Shown: positions 54,282-62,709 of the stretch, in pieces
How positions within the stretch are numbered: the stretch's first letter is position 1
Layout of the letters: every line of letters begins with the position of its first letter
Source: Mayamaea pseudoterrestris
Taxonomy: Eukaryota; Bacillariophyta; Bacillariophyceae; Sellaphorales; Sellaphoraceae
Direction: 5' to 3'
Assembly (NCBI GenBank): GCA_027923505.1
Contig: BROI01000014.1
Coordinates: forward strand, 496,001-560,000
DNA length: 64,000 nt
Made by a program: the position numbers and the translations under genes
The notes under the pieces: model-generated
Told to the model about the DNA's origin: nothing
Databases searched by the model: none
What the model saw: the letters and a program-made list of their open reading frames with translations, nothing else

Positions 54282-56516
54282 ATGCGACATTTCGTTGATC
54301 GAAAATTTCGATGCCACTTCCGCGCGGATAGTGATCCATCACACTCCCTCGCAAACATGTTGCTCGCATGCGTTAGCCTCTTTATTGCGTACATTTTGTC
54401 TCTAGCAAGGTTCAGTGCAGCATTGTACGATTTTGAGTCCGACTTTGGAGGTGTCGCAAATGACGATTCGCCTTTGGTGTGCGCAAGGAACACACGACTC
54501 CTGAACAATGTGTTTCGGCGAAACCTTGACCAACACGAGACGCTGCGAATTGTAGACTGGAACAGAACCATGTATTTCCATCCTGGAATAGTGGCGAGAA
54601 ATTTGGAGAATGTCCATTTGCTTTTGGATGGAACGATGCGCTTCGAACGTCCCGACAAGAACGCCAGTTCGCAGGCAGATGCATACCTCAACCATGATGC
54701 TTGCTGGTCAATATCAGACTCGACAAATGTCACATTCTCAAGCTCTGTTAAGATGAACGAAAGTCTTGCGTTTGAAGAAAGAGGCGTTTTGGATGGCCAA
54801 GGCAGCCAGTATTGGGGCGTTCCATACATTGGCTATCTCCAAGTCGAAAACCGACGACCAGCGCTCGTTCGCGTCTACAATTCTTCGCAGGTACTCGTGC
54901 AAAGAGTAATCCTCCAAGACTGCCCTTTGGAGTGTCTCGTATTGGATCACGTGGACCGTGTGCACGTTCGAAATTCTACAATTGTTTCGCGACGAACAAC
55001 ACACCGGACGCATGGCTTTGCCGACTTGTCTGCGTTTGGTTCAAAGGGTATCACAATCAACGCATCCAGTCACGTCAATGTGGATTCTGTTGATATTTGG
55101 ACACAGGATGAATGCATTAATATCAATGACGAGTCGAACAATGTAAAACTGGATGGAGTCAATGCATCTGGTCTTGGATTTGCTATAACCAGTTCCGGTG
55201 GACGAGTGCATGACATTGCTATTCACAATTCACGGCTATATCGATCGATTAAAGGACTCTATCTGAAGTTCTATCCAAGTCAAGATGATGCATCTGGAGG
55301 CGGCGCTATCGAGCATGTTCAAATCGAAAATGTGACCATGGAATCCATTGCGCAATGGCCACTTTGGTTCGGTCCGGGCCAGCGAGCTACGGAACAAGGG
55401 GCTTGTCAGGCCGATCCATGCAGTCTATGTTGGCCTCAAGCATCTACATCATCTTGCAACGTTATTCCCACGACAGTCATGAGGAATTTAACACTACGAA
55501 ACGTTCAAATCAACAATCCCAAGCTGGCAAACGGCGTCATGCTATCCGATCCCGATAAGAAAGCTTTGATGGACATTATCATATTCGAAAATGTCCGCGT
55601 AACTAGAGGAGAGCAGCTTGCATATGCTACCAAGGATCTGACGCAAACGTTTCCCGGGCTGAAGCGACCTGTTCGTGACGCGTACGTAGTGGATGAACGG
55701 CGGTTGCTTGACGCTCGGTCGGCCATGGATCATGTCGAAAAGCCTGAGCAACTTGACGACTACCATGGCTATATACTTCCATCCCAGGAGTTTTTGGGAA
55801 TGAATCTTGCTGCTCGAGTTGGCATAATCGTTGGAACATGTTTATGCGCCCTCTCCCTCGTTTTGTTGATGGCGTTGTGCATACGGTTGCAATGCCGCCA
55901 CGATGATAGCTTTGATGACGATGACAGTGTTTTGAGACCCTCAGAAGAGTCGCAGCATGAGCTCCACGTTAGCTTTTTGGATGAGGAATGGTTGCGTCAT
56001 CGGCAAAGAGATTCCGGTAATGGTGTGCTTGATGATGACAATGCAAGCGAAAGCATGATTGCGCACGACGATAGCAGACTCGATGAGCCATTACTCGCTG
56101 GCACGGCACGGCCACCACGCTCGACAAGAGTGTCCAGGAGCTGTCAAGTTGCTCCCTACCACGTTGTCGCCTTGCTTGCTGCCATGTATGGATTGCTCAT
56201 TGGTCTTTCGTGGCTTGTCGAAGTCCCTGGCAGACCAGACTGGGAAAATTTGAATCGATATTACATGTGCGAAGGAGTAACAAATGGTGTTGCAAGAGGA
56301 AGTACTTGGCCCGTCCCATATTGCTTTCTGAATGAAACAGAGTGGTTTTCGTGGACGCAGGCATACGATCACATTTCATCCTTTTTGCGCTCGCATTTCG
56401 TCCTTGCGGCTTGTCTCCTGACTTGCTTTTCTCTCTATATTCACTTTTCATTTCTCTTTAAGGAACGGACACCACGTAACGCACTAGCATCCATCGGCGA
56501 CAATACCATAATATGA
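54282..56516 (+). CDS. GH28-like right-handed beta-helix membrane glycoprotein
   Basis: A 744-codon frame; ATG 54357 (MLLACVSLF) gives a better signal peptide, ending near FSA. The lumenal/extracellular domain (about residues 40-480) has repeated beta-helix rungs with N-x-[ST] sequons and a polygalacturonase-like core: RRTTHRTHGFADLSAFGSKGITI precedes WTQDECIN, GLGFAITSSGGRVHDI and LYLKFYP, here noted as separate blocks. GH28 normally has NTDG, DD and HG motifs; here the second Asp pair reads D-E and the first block is altered, so pectinolytic activity is doubtful. One TM helix (~520-545) is followed by an Asp/Ser-rich segment and two more hydrophobic stretches (~630-655, ~705-730). It may be a cell-surface glycan-binding or -processing protein. 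Confidence 0.65.
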   Translation: MRHFVDRKFRCHFRADSDPSHSLANMLLACVSLFIAYILSLARFSAALYDFESDFGGVANDDSPLVCARNTRLLNNVFRRNLDQHETLRIVDWNRTMYFHPGIVARNLENVHLLLDGTMRFERPDKNASSQADAYLNHDACWSISDSTNVTFSSSVKMNESLAFEERGVLDGQGSQYWGVPYIGYLQVENRRPALVRVYNSSQVLVQRVILQDCPLECLVLDHVDRVHVRNSTIVSRRTTHRTHGFADLSAFGSKGITINASSHVNVDSVDIWTQDECININDESNNVKLDGVNASGLGFAITSSGGRVHDIAIHNSRLYRSIKGLYLKFYPSQDDASGGGAIEHVQIENVTMESIAQWPLWFGPGQRATEQGACQADPCSLCWPQASTSSCNVIPTTVMRNLTLRNVQINNPKLANGVMLSDPDKKALMDIIIFENVRVTRGEQLAYATKDLTQTFPGLKRPVRDAYVVDERRLLDARSAMDHVEKPEQLDDYHGYILPSQEFLGMNLAARVGIIVGTCLCALSLVLLMALCIRLQCRHDDSFDDDDSVLRPSEESQHELHVSFLDEEWLRHRQRDSGNGVLDDDNASESMIAHDDSRLDEPLLAGTARPPRSTRVSRSCQVAPYHVVALLAAMYGLLIGLSWLVEVPGRPDWENLNRYYMCEGVTNGVARGSTWPVPYCFLNETEWFSWTQAYDHISSFLRSHFVLAACLLTCFSLYIHFSFLFKERTPRNALASIGDNTII

Positions 56517-57160
56517 CGGTGCAGTGTTTACGGGCGCATTCGGCAATTCGCTAATCTCGACAGGCATGCAAGCAATGGCATTTGATGTTAACGCTACTAA
56601 ATCTTTTGTGATTCCTGCTGATATATAGAACGATAGATATATTGTCAGCACTTAAATGTTTTAGAGTCTTTAATGCTTACCTTCCTTCCTTGTTTCCTGG
56701 CTGAAGCAATCGAGCAGCACGTGCCTTGGAAAGATAGCTAGCGTCGTACCGGTAATAATCAGGACAATAACGCCGCGCGACGCGATGACGATGGCGACAT
56801 CAGAATTTGCAGCAAGGCTCTATCGAATGAGGCGTTGATGCTGACGGCTTGGTTAGTTCCGATTTCTGTGGCTTGACTATATTTCTCGTACGTAGGGAAG
56901 AAGAGTTAGTGCCGTGTGAACGCAACGAGGGAATTGATGTAATGTGCGAGGGCTGCATCATCACGACTTGACCCGGCCATCATCCGGCCGTTGCGTGTGA
57001 CTTGCAAAGCTTTTGCTCTTTCGCTACCAAATTGCGCTGTCGAGAGATCAGACATGATTGGAATTAATCATCCTCTTACACGTGCTTTTATCTATTCCAA
57101 ATTAGCGATTAAGCTGCTGCTGGAGCTCATTCAACATTGTATCTTCCTGACTCTGCCACC
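56517..57160. other. Intergenic region, nothing recognised
   Basis: 644 bp between two plus-strand genes. AT-rich start, moderate GC near the promoter of the BSD gene. No repeat or RNA gene seen. Confidence 0.35.
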
Positions 57161-58858
57161 ATGTGGCAAGCACTTCGATCTGATCTCAAGGAATTTGTTT
57201 CGGTCGTGACGGACCCCAATGCTTCAAAAGATGACGAATATGATGACGCGGAGGAGATTAGCCCGGCGCTTGAAGAAGCGATGCGCCGCATGGCCCTAGA
57301 GGAGACGTACACGGTTGCGCTCTTGGATGACGACGGAGTTGACGAGACAGCTCTGGAAGAAGATACGTCTCTAAATGTTTCTGCTGCGGAAGATGCAGCT
57401 GCGGCGCGAGATCAAATTCAGGAATACATTGATTCCTTTTCGCTCGAGGCGAACGAAGATGAGATTGCCAAGGCGCTCGATTCGTACGGAGAAATCTTGC
57501 AACCCATTTTGCAAAGGTTGGTTCCGGAGATTGTCTCTCGAAAGGATTTTTGGATGCGCTACTTTTACCATTGCTCTGTCGACCAGATTCAGCAAGAGAT
57601 TGCAGAGCAGGAGAATCGAGAGCGTATCGAGCGTGTCTCCCAGAGCATACAAGGCGTCAAGAGTTTTCTTGGCGGCGCCGTCATGTCTGTTGCGTCGAGC
57701 ATTCTCGAGGACGACGAAGGCGGTCTTCCGGGCATTAGTCCCTTTCACATGAGCTCTAGTGGAAATCGTCGACCTCCATTTGTCATGAATACGGCAGTTG
57801 ACGAAGATGACGATGTTGAGAACGAGGAGGAACTTGGATGGAGCGACGAAGATGACGGCGAGGACGACGATGATGAAACAGAAGAAGACAACGAGGCGCA
57901 GATTGAATTTAAGGATGCTGCCACCGAACAGCTACAAGAGCAGCTCAAGCAAGCTCTCGAAGAACGCGATATGCTGCATCAAACTGTGGAGCTGCAGCAA
58001 AAGCAGATAGTGGAGCTCATTGCGCAAAAGTATGGTACTACGGACGGATATAATGTGGATGAACTCAAGTTACAGCTTTTTGATAAGGAGTCGGAGCTGG
58101 CAGCACTTCGGTCGAGCGAGCGCAATGAGCCAGATACGCGCGAGGAGCAGATTGAGGCGTTGCAACAGGAAAATGCGCAACTTAAGAGCGACCTAAAAGA
58201 AATGGAGGCACGAGCGACTTTTGTAGATGATGGGCGCCTAGCTTCGTTGCAAAGCGAAAAGACAGAGTTACAGGCCAAGCTTTTAGAGTTACAAGTGGCC
58301 GAAAAGGTGTCGACTAATGTATCCATCGATTCCAAAGAGACAATGCAAAAGATGCAAGCTTTGGAGAATGAAGTGGCGACTTTTAAGACTCTTGTCGAAT
58401 CTAAGGAGAGCGACCATGAAGCTGTCGTGCGGTCACTTCAATCAGAGATTGTTGAACTCCGTCAGTTGATTGCCACGCTAGAAAATGAAAAATCGAAGCT
58501 CAGTGCCGACCTTGGCGACAAGGCATCAGAAATAACTGATCTCACCGCAATGCACGCCAAGAGCATTACGGTCTTGGACGCGAAAACGGATGCACTGGTG
58601 CAGGAAAATACGGAGCTCAAAGCTGAAATAAAAGCAAAAACTTTGGAGCTCATTAATCTTCGTTCTCGCAACGACTCCCCGAGTATGCGAATGGAGTCTC
58701 CTGGCGTCGAAAGTGCAGCCTCGCCAGAGTCTGTTGTCAAGGTTGACCTTGATGATGGTATCGATGATCCTCAAGTCCCAAGTGAGGATCTTCGCAAGGT
58801 TGACGGCGGCTCGGATGATTGGGGAGACGACTGGGGCGGCTCTGACGAAGATGATTAA
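57161..58858 (+). CDS. BSD-domain protein with acidic linker and long coiled coil
   Basis: Start chosen at ATG 57161, which has a strong GCCACC context; the frame is open upstream only to a TTG. 565 aa. Residues 1-130 are acidic helices, then a BSD domain around residues 110-175 with the diagnostic F-W-x-R-Y-F-Y (DFWMRYFYHC). A very acidic stretch follows (~225-265, mostly Asp/Glu), then a coiled coil (~280-520, heptads such as QLQEQLKQALEERD). The C-terminus ends in WGDDWGGSDEDD, a short acidic Trp motif. BSD proteins occur in TFIIH p62 and synapse-associated proteins; this one lacks the TFIIH domains. It could be a cytoplasmic scaffold or tether; function is not known. Confidence 0.7.
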   Translation: MWQALRSDLKEFVSVVTDPNASKDDEYDDAEEISPALEEAMRRMALEETYTVALLDDDGVDETALEEDTSLNVSAAEDAAAARDQIQEYIDSFSLEANEDEIAKALDSYGEILQPILQRLVPEIVSRKDFWMRYFYHCSVDQIQQEIAEQENRERIERVSQSIQGVKSFLGGAVMSVASSILEDDEGGLPGISPFHMSSSGNRRPPFVMNTAVDEDDDVENEEELGWSDEDDGEDDDDETEEDNEAQIEFKDAATEQLQEQLKQALEERDMLHQTVELQQKQIVELIAQKYGTTDGYNVDELKLQLFDKESELAALRSSERNEPDTREEQIEALQQENAQLKSDLKEMEARATFVDDGRLASLQSEKTELQAKLLELQVAEKVSTNVSIDSKETMQKMQALENEVATFKTLVESKESDHEAVVRSLQSEIVELRQLIATLENEKSKLSADLGDKASEITDLTAMHAKSITVLDAKTDALVQENTELKAEIKAKTLELINLRSRNDSPSMRMESPGVESAASPESVVKVDLDDGIDDPQVPSEDLRKVDGGSDDWGDDWGGSDEDD

Positions 58859-58981
58859 CTCGAAGGATGAATTTGACTCGTCGATGATTGACAAGCGACA
58901 ATCACAATCGATGGACACGACGAGCACCACTGCATGAGATACATTTAGGATTACCAAATTGAGATTTATTAACTAAATAGA

Positions 58982-60166
58982 TTAAGATAACGCGTATTGT
59001 TCCATTTGTTTTAGCGCCATCGGTAACCAGTCCGGAACGTGCGATGTTCGAGGATACATCATAACGCTCTCTCCATCTTTTTCAATCAAATCAAACCCAG
59101 TACTCAAAAGAATATTCAATGCTCCATCCAGATCAACAATAGATTCCTTAATTTTCGGATTTGCCAATCGAACGCGCCTAAACTTGATCGATGCTTCCTC
59201 ATCTTCGCCTTGTCCTTTCGTCGTGGCATTGATAATAAGTGTCCGCAAAATATTGATAGCTGCCACGACACTTGCATGGTCGTTTAACGTGACAAGCTTC
59301 TCAAACGCTTCCTCGTATAAGCCTTCATCGTCGTGAGCCGCTTGAAGAACATTTTTAGGTGTTTGGCTTGATGGAAGGCTGGGTGCGCCTGCTTTTCCAT
59401 CACTTGCATCGCTACTCCCTATAGCCCCAACAACAACGTTTCGCGCTTGCCCAGCAGTGACTCGATTCGTCTCATACGGATTGTAACCCAACCTCTCGGC
59501 AGTTTCCGCTTCAGCCTTTTTAGCAGCTTCCAGCGCAAGTCGCGATTCTTCAGTTTTTGGAGCATCGTCTGGCAGTGCAGCTTCCTGCTGGCGACGAGCT
59601 TCTTCCTGCCGTACGCGTTCTTCCTGCGAATAGCCCCGCCGAATGGGTTTCTGCTTGTTTTTCAACGCCTTTTCTCGAGCTTCCGCAGCGGCAACGACGG
59701 CTTGCTTCCGAGCAAAGGCTTCGGCCGATCCCTTTGAATTAGTGTCATTTCCAGCCGTCGAAACAGTTGGAACCCGGCGTACTTCAAAGCAGATTGGTCG
59801 CTGTGTACTTTTGGCGAGCTCAACGAATACATCATACATAATTTCTTCCTCTCCATTTGAGCCAGCGTAGCATAAAATGTCACCCCGCTCAAGTCCAGCC
59901 TTGGCAGCCTGACTGTCTGGAACAACCATGGATATAATGGCAGTCTTTTGCGAGTTCGATCTTTTCTCAATCGACATTCCGAGTGATCCAGCTTCGGAAA
60001 GCTCAACGGCAATTACTTTGCCAGGCAAAGTGCCGCCAAGGCTCTTGCCCTCGCCGTGAAACGTTCGTGGTCCAAATAATCCAGCAAGTGGGTTAACAAC
60101 GTTGCTGCTGCCCTTGCTCTTTTCATTCTTTGGCTTTGTGAAACGATCTAGCCAGTTCTTGCTCAT
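58982..60166 (-). CDS. PDZ-PUB protein, candidate Cdc48/p97 adaptor
   Basis: A 394-aa intronless frame starting MSKNWLDRFTK. Residues ~48-130 form a PDZ-like domain (SLGMSIEKRSN, AAKAGLERGDILCYAG); ~150-250 is charged and helical (KKAEAETAERLGYNPYE); ~280-375 is a PUB domain (LYEEAFEKLVTLNDHASVVAAIN, RTLIINATTKGQ, FRRVRLANPKIKE). PUB domains of PNGase, HOIP and plant/algal PUX-like proteins bind the C-terminal tail of Cdc48/p97. The PDZ domain would bring a second partner. I know of no well-described protein with this pair, though related ones may exist in stramenopiles. The symbiont-type Cdc48 elsewhere in this window has an atypical C-terminus, so the more likely client is the cytosolic Cdc48. 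Confidence 0.7.
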   Translation of the reverse strand: MSKNWLDRFTKPKNEKSKGSSNVVNPLAGLFGPRTFHGEGKSLGGTLPGKVIAVELSEAGSLGMSIEKRSNSQKTAIISMVVPDSQAAKAGLERGDILCYAGSNGEEEIMYDVFVELAKSTQRPICFEVRRVPTVSTAGNDTNSKGSAEAFARKQAVVAAAEAREKALKNKQKPIRRGYSQEERVRQEEARRQQEAALPDDAPKTEESRLALEAAKKAEAETAERLGYNPYETNRVTAGQARNVVVGAIGSSDASDGKAGAPSLPSSQTPKNVLQAAHDDEGLYEEAFEKLVTLNDHASVVAAINILRTLIINATTKGQGEDEEASIKFRRVRLANPKIKESIVDLDGALNILLSTGFDLIEKDGESVMMYPRTSHVPDWLPMALKQMEQYALS

Positions 60167-60524
60167 GTTGCTCGTCTGTTTTTAAATACGAAGGCCATGC
60201 AATGTTTGCAGCCGAACCGCAATCAACAACATCACAACATCATCCAATCGCTTGGCGACGTCGCATCAAGTACCGTTGAGACTCTCACCTATGCCTTTGC
60301 AAACTTTGGACGAAACTATAGTACCATCATCGTCATCTATCATACGTTCCACAGCCAATACTAGCAGCATTTGCGGTATTCAAAGCCATTAACAAACAAC
60401 ACGAATGGTCGCACTCCTCAATCAATGACTTTACGCTAAGTTTTTTTAGCAAATAAAGTGATAGTTACCACCCACTTGTAGCTCATTTTTACTGTAGATA
60501 AATTACACTGTTATACATTTACAG
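60167..60524. other. Intergenic region, nothing recognised
   Basis: 358 bp between two minus-strand genes. No coding or structural signal beyond short direct repeats. Confidence 0.35.
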
Positions 60525-61094
60525 TCAGTCGAAATCCTGCAAATACTCTATCCTGTGTGACCTGCTGTTGTTTTCCAGTACCGAGAATGGATGACTGCAG
60601 TAAATGTCGAAGCAAAACATTTGCAGCTTCTTGACCACGGAATCAATGCGATGCCCCTTGACCGGATCGTCGTGCACAAAATTCGCCGGAAACTCGACCA
60701 TAGAAGGTACCTTGTCAAGTTCCACGCTATTAAAAGCGGAATCCTTGGACAATCGCCGTGTCACTACTTCGTCCGACGGGTCAATTGACTTTCGTTGTGC
60801 CGGACGTGCTCGCTGTTCGACAATGTCCAGCGCCTCTCGGACTTCACGTCGCTCCAAAACATCCTCCACGGGAGTAGTGCGACGTCTTTGAACCTCGTCA
60901 ATTGAAGCTGTCTTGATTTTGTTGCTTGTTTCAGTGTCCTCGCGTTCGTCAGCCCCTCGGTTGCTGGATCCTGATCGACTTGATCCCCGCCGCGCCTGTG
61001 TTTCCTTGGCAGCAAGTTTCTTCTCCTTCATGCTCTCCATGGCAGCATCAATCTGTGCCATGTAGCCAGCAAGTCTCTCGACCGCGACGACCAT
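60525..61094 (-). CDS. Unrecognised small charged protein
   Basis: Start chosen at ATG 61094 (189 aa); the frame continues upstream to a GTG at 61193 only, and a CAG acceptor-like site (accgacag) precedes the ATG, so a 5' exon is possible. The N-terminus MVVAVERLAGYMAQIDAAM suggests an amphipathic helix, followed by an Arg/Ser/Glu-rich disordered part and a central helix with VEDVLERREVREALDIVEQR. The C-terminal 40 residues have Cys and aromatic residues (FCFDIYC) unlike the rest and might be intron read-through or a real tail. No family is recognised. Confidence 0.45.
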   Translation of the reverse strand: MVVAVERLAGYMAQIDAAMESMKEKKLAAKETQARRGSSRSGSSNRGADEREDTETSNKIKTASIDEVQRRRTTPVEDVLERREVREALDIVEQRARPAQRKSIDPSDEVVTRRLSKDSAFNSVELDKVPSMVEFPANFVHDDPVKGHRIDSVVKKLQMFCFDIYCSHPFSVLENNSRSHRIEYLQDFD

Positions 61095-61194
61095 GGTCTG
61101 CCCTGTCGGTGCAGAGTCAGAGTTTTGGAGTGAAAATTTGAGGCGCGATTGATGCCGAACCGCGTTGACGCGTATTCCGCCGCGATGGCTCACG

Positions 61195-61568
61195 AGTCGA
61201 CCAAGCCAAAGCGTTAAATGAGACTGCAGTTCATGTCATGTGTCGGTGGATGATGAGTTAGGTACCTCAACGCACAGGGTGCAGATTTCATAGACGAGAA
61301 GGTCGAAAAGGTGCGCGGAATCGATGATGGTTCGTGCACCTCGGCCGGCTCGCTGTGCGTTGAGCATCCGAGATTGACGAAGAATGCGATCATGAAAACA
61401 CGTTCTAGATTCGCACGACAAGAACATGCAAATGACACCTTTTCACAGTCAATCATCTTCGACAGCAGACTTAGGGCAGCAATAAACTACTCGGTACGTG
61501 CACAAGTTATACAGTCATCGTCTAATTCATTTTTTTTGTAAGAATATGCGCGAAATCTTCCAAGAGAG
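61195..61568. other. Intergenic region, nothing recognised
   Basis: About 370 bp; mostly the 3' flank of the four-pass membrane protein gene. Short open frames here show no domain. Confidence 0.35.
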
Positions 61569-62351
61569 TTAACCAGCTTCGCTGACTGATTGTGGAGCAG
61601 TCGTTGCTCGATGTGTCGAGCTAGCGGATGCGACGCTGTGCCCACTTTGTCGTCCCAAATCCTTGCTGCGCTCTGCTCTTTCAAAATGGGAAGAAGTTTG
61701 GTAGGTGTGGGTTTGTGAGCTCCAATCCTTTCTTCGCACGGCGCAAAATGCAGCCTCCAAGGCGTCCACCACCACGAAGAGACACAGCGAGATAGCCAAA
61801 CCTGCCGTGGACAATAGTATATTCATATTTCCAGCATACTTGACTTCTCCGATTGTCATTTCCTCCACCGTGACGTTATCAAGGAAAGGTGTCATGTCTT
61901 GAACCCAATCATCGGCCAGTTGATACAACATCCAAATGAGGATTGCGGAATTGATGAGCGGGAAGCAAGTAAACACGCCCATGCCATATGCGATTCGGAT
62001 GTCCATGGAGCAGCACTTTGTCTGGGCGGCGAGTAAGCAAAAGGCGAGGTATGTTATAACGCATGCCATGCAAACGACGATTGAGGTGGCGACTGCATTG
62101 AAAAAGTAGGTGACTGTATCACAGTTGGACATGGCATTGTTAAAAGTTATTGTCTGGCCATCTACCCGAATGGACGTGGGCTTGCATACTTGCAGCGGAA
62201 TGTAAAGAGTAGCGCCAACCAAGGTGTATTCCTCTTGTGTGAACTCGGTGTGTATCTCATGGACAGCAATGCCTGCCAGTATGATCCAGGCAATGCTCGT
62301 CACTTTGGTGATTGCCGACGTTAGCCAAGCCAAAGACTTTGCGCAAGTCAT
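61569..62351 (-). CDS. Four-pass membrane protein, unknown
   Basis: A 260-aa frame starting MTCAKSLAWL. Hydrophobic segments lie at about 13-30, 87-110, 120-145 and 175-200, with Cys residues in the first extracellular loop (about 54-78) and after TM2. That gives N and C termini inside and two loops outside, a tetraspan/claudin- or MARVEL-like layout, but I see no CCG or W-GLW signatures, so no family is claimed. The C-terminal 55 residues are Ser/Thr/Arg-rich and cytosolic. No intron is needed. Confidence 0.6.
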   Translation of the reverse strand: MTCAKSLAWLTSAITKVTSIAWIILAGIAVHEIHTEFTQEEYTLVGATLYIPLQVCKPTSIRVDGQTITFNNAMSNCDTVTYFFNAVATSIVVCMACVITYLAFCLLAAQTKCCSMDIRIAYGMGVFTCFPLINSAILIWMLYQLADDWVQDMTPFLDNVTVEEMTIGEVKYAGNMNILLSTAGLAISLCLFVVVDALEAAFCAVRRKDWSSQTHTYQTSSHFERAERSKDLGRQSGHSVASASSTHRATTAPQSVSEAG

Positions 62352-62709
62352 TGCCGCTTCGGCGCTTGGAAATTGAAGCAGGATGGTGTAGGTGAGGCTA
62401 ATGACAGTTGGCGTCCATTGTCAATGATCCTATGGAGCCTCGATCGACAGCCGCTTTGCAAGGACATCTTGTGCCCTGAAGTCATTTGGTCACTCAAAAA
62501 GGCTGTCCGAAGGATTTTTATTAAGCCCCTTTCATGAAAAGAATGTGGTGCCAGTGCGTGTGCGACACGCATCGGCTGCAACCGGACTTCACCGCTGCGT
62601 CACCATGGAGAAGGGAAGGTGCAATGGTCGAGAAAGTCGCCACATTCTGAAAGCTCTTGAATTGCAACCTGCCTTGTTAATGTGCGATTGACAGTTGTCT
62701 TTGAGGATA
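62352..62709. other. Divergent intergenic region, membrane protein / MUS81
   Basis: 358 bp between divergent starts. No palindrome or RNA gene recognised. Confidence 0.35.
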
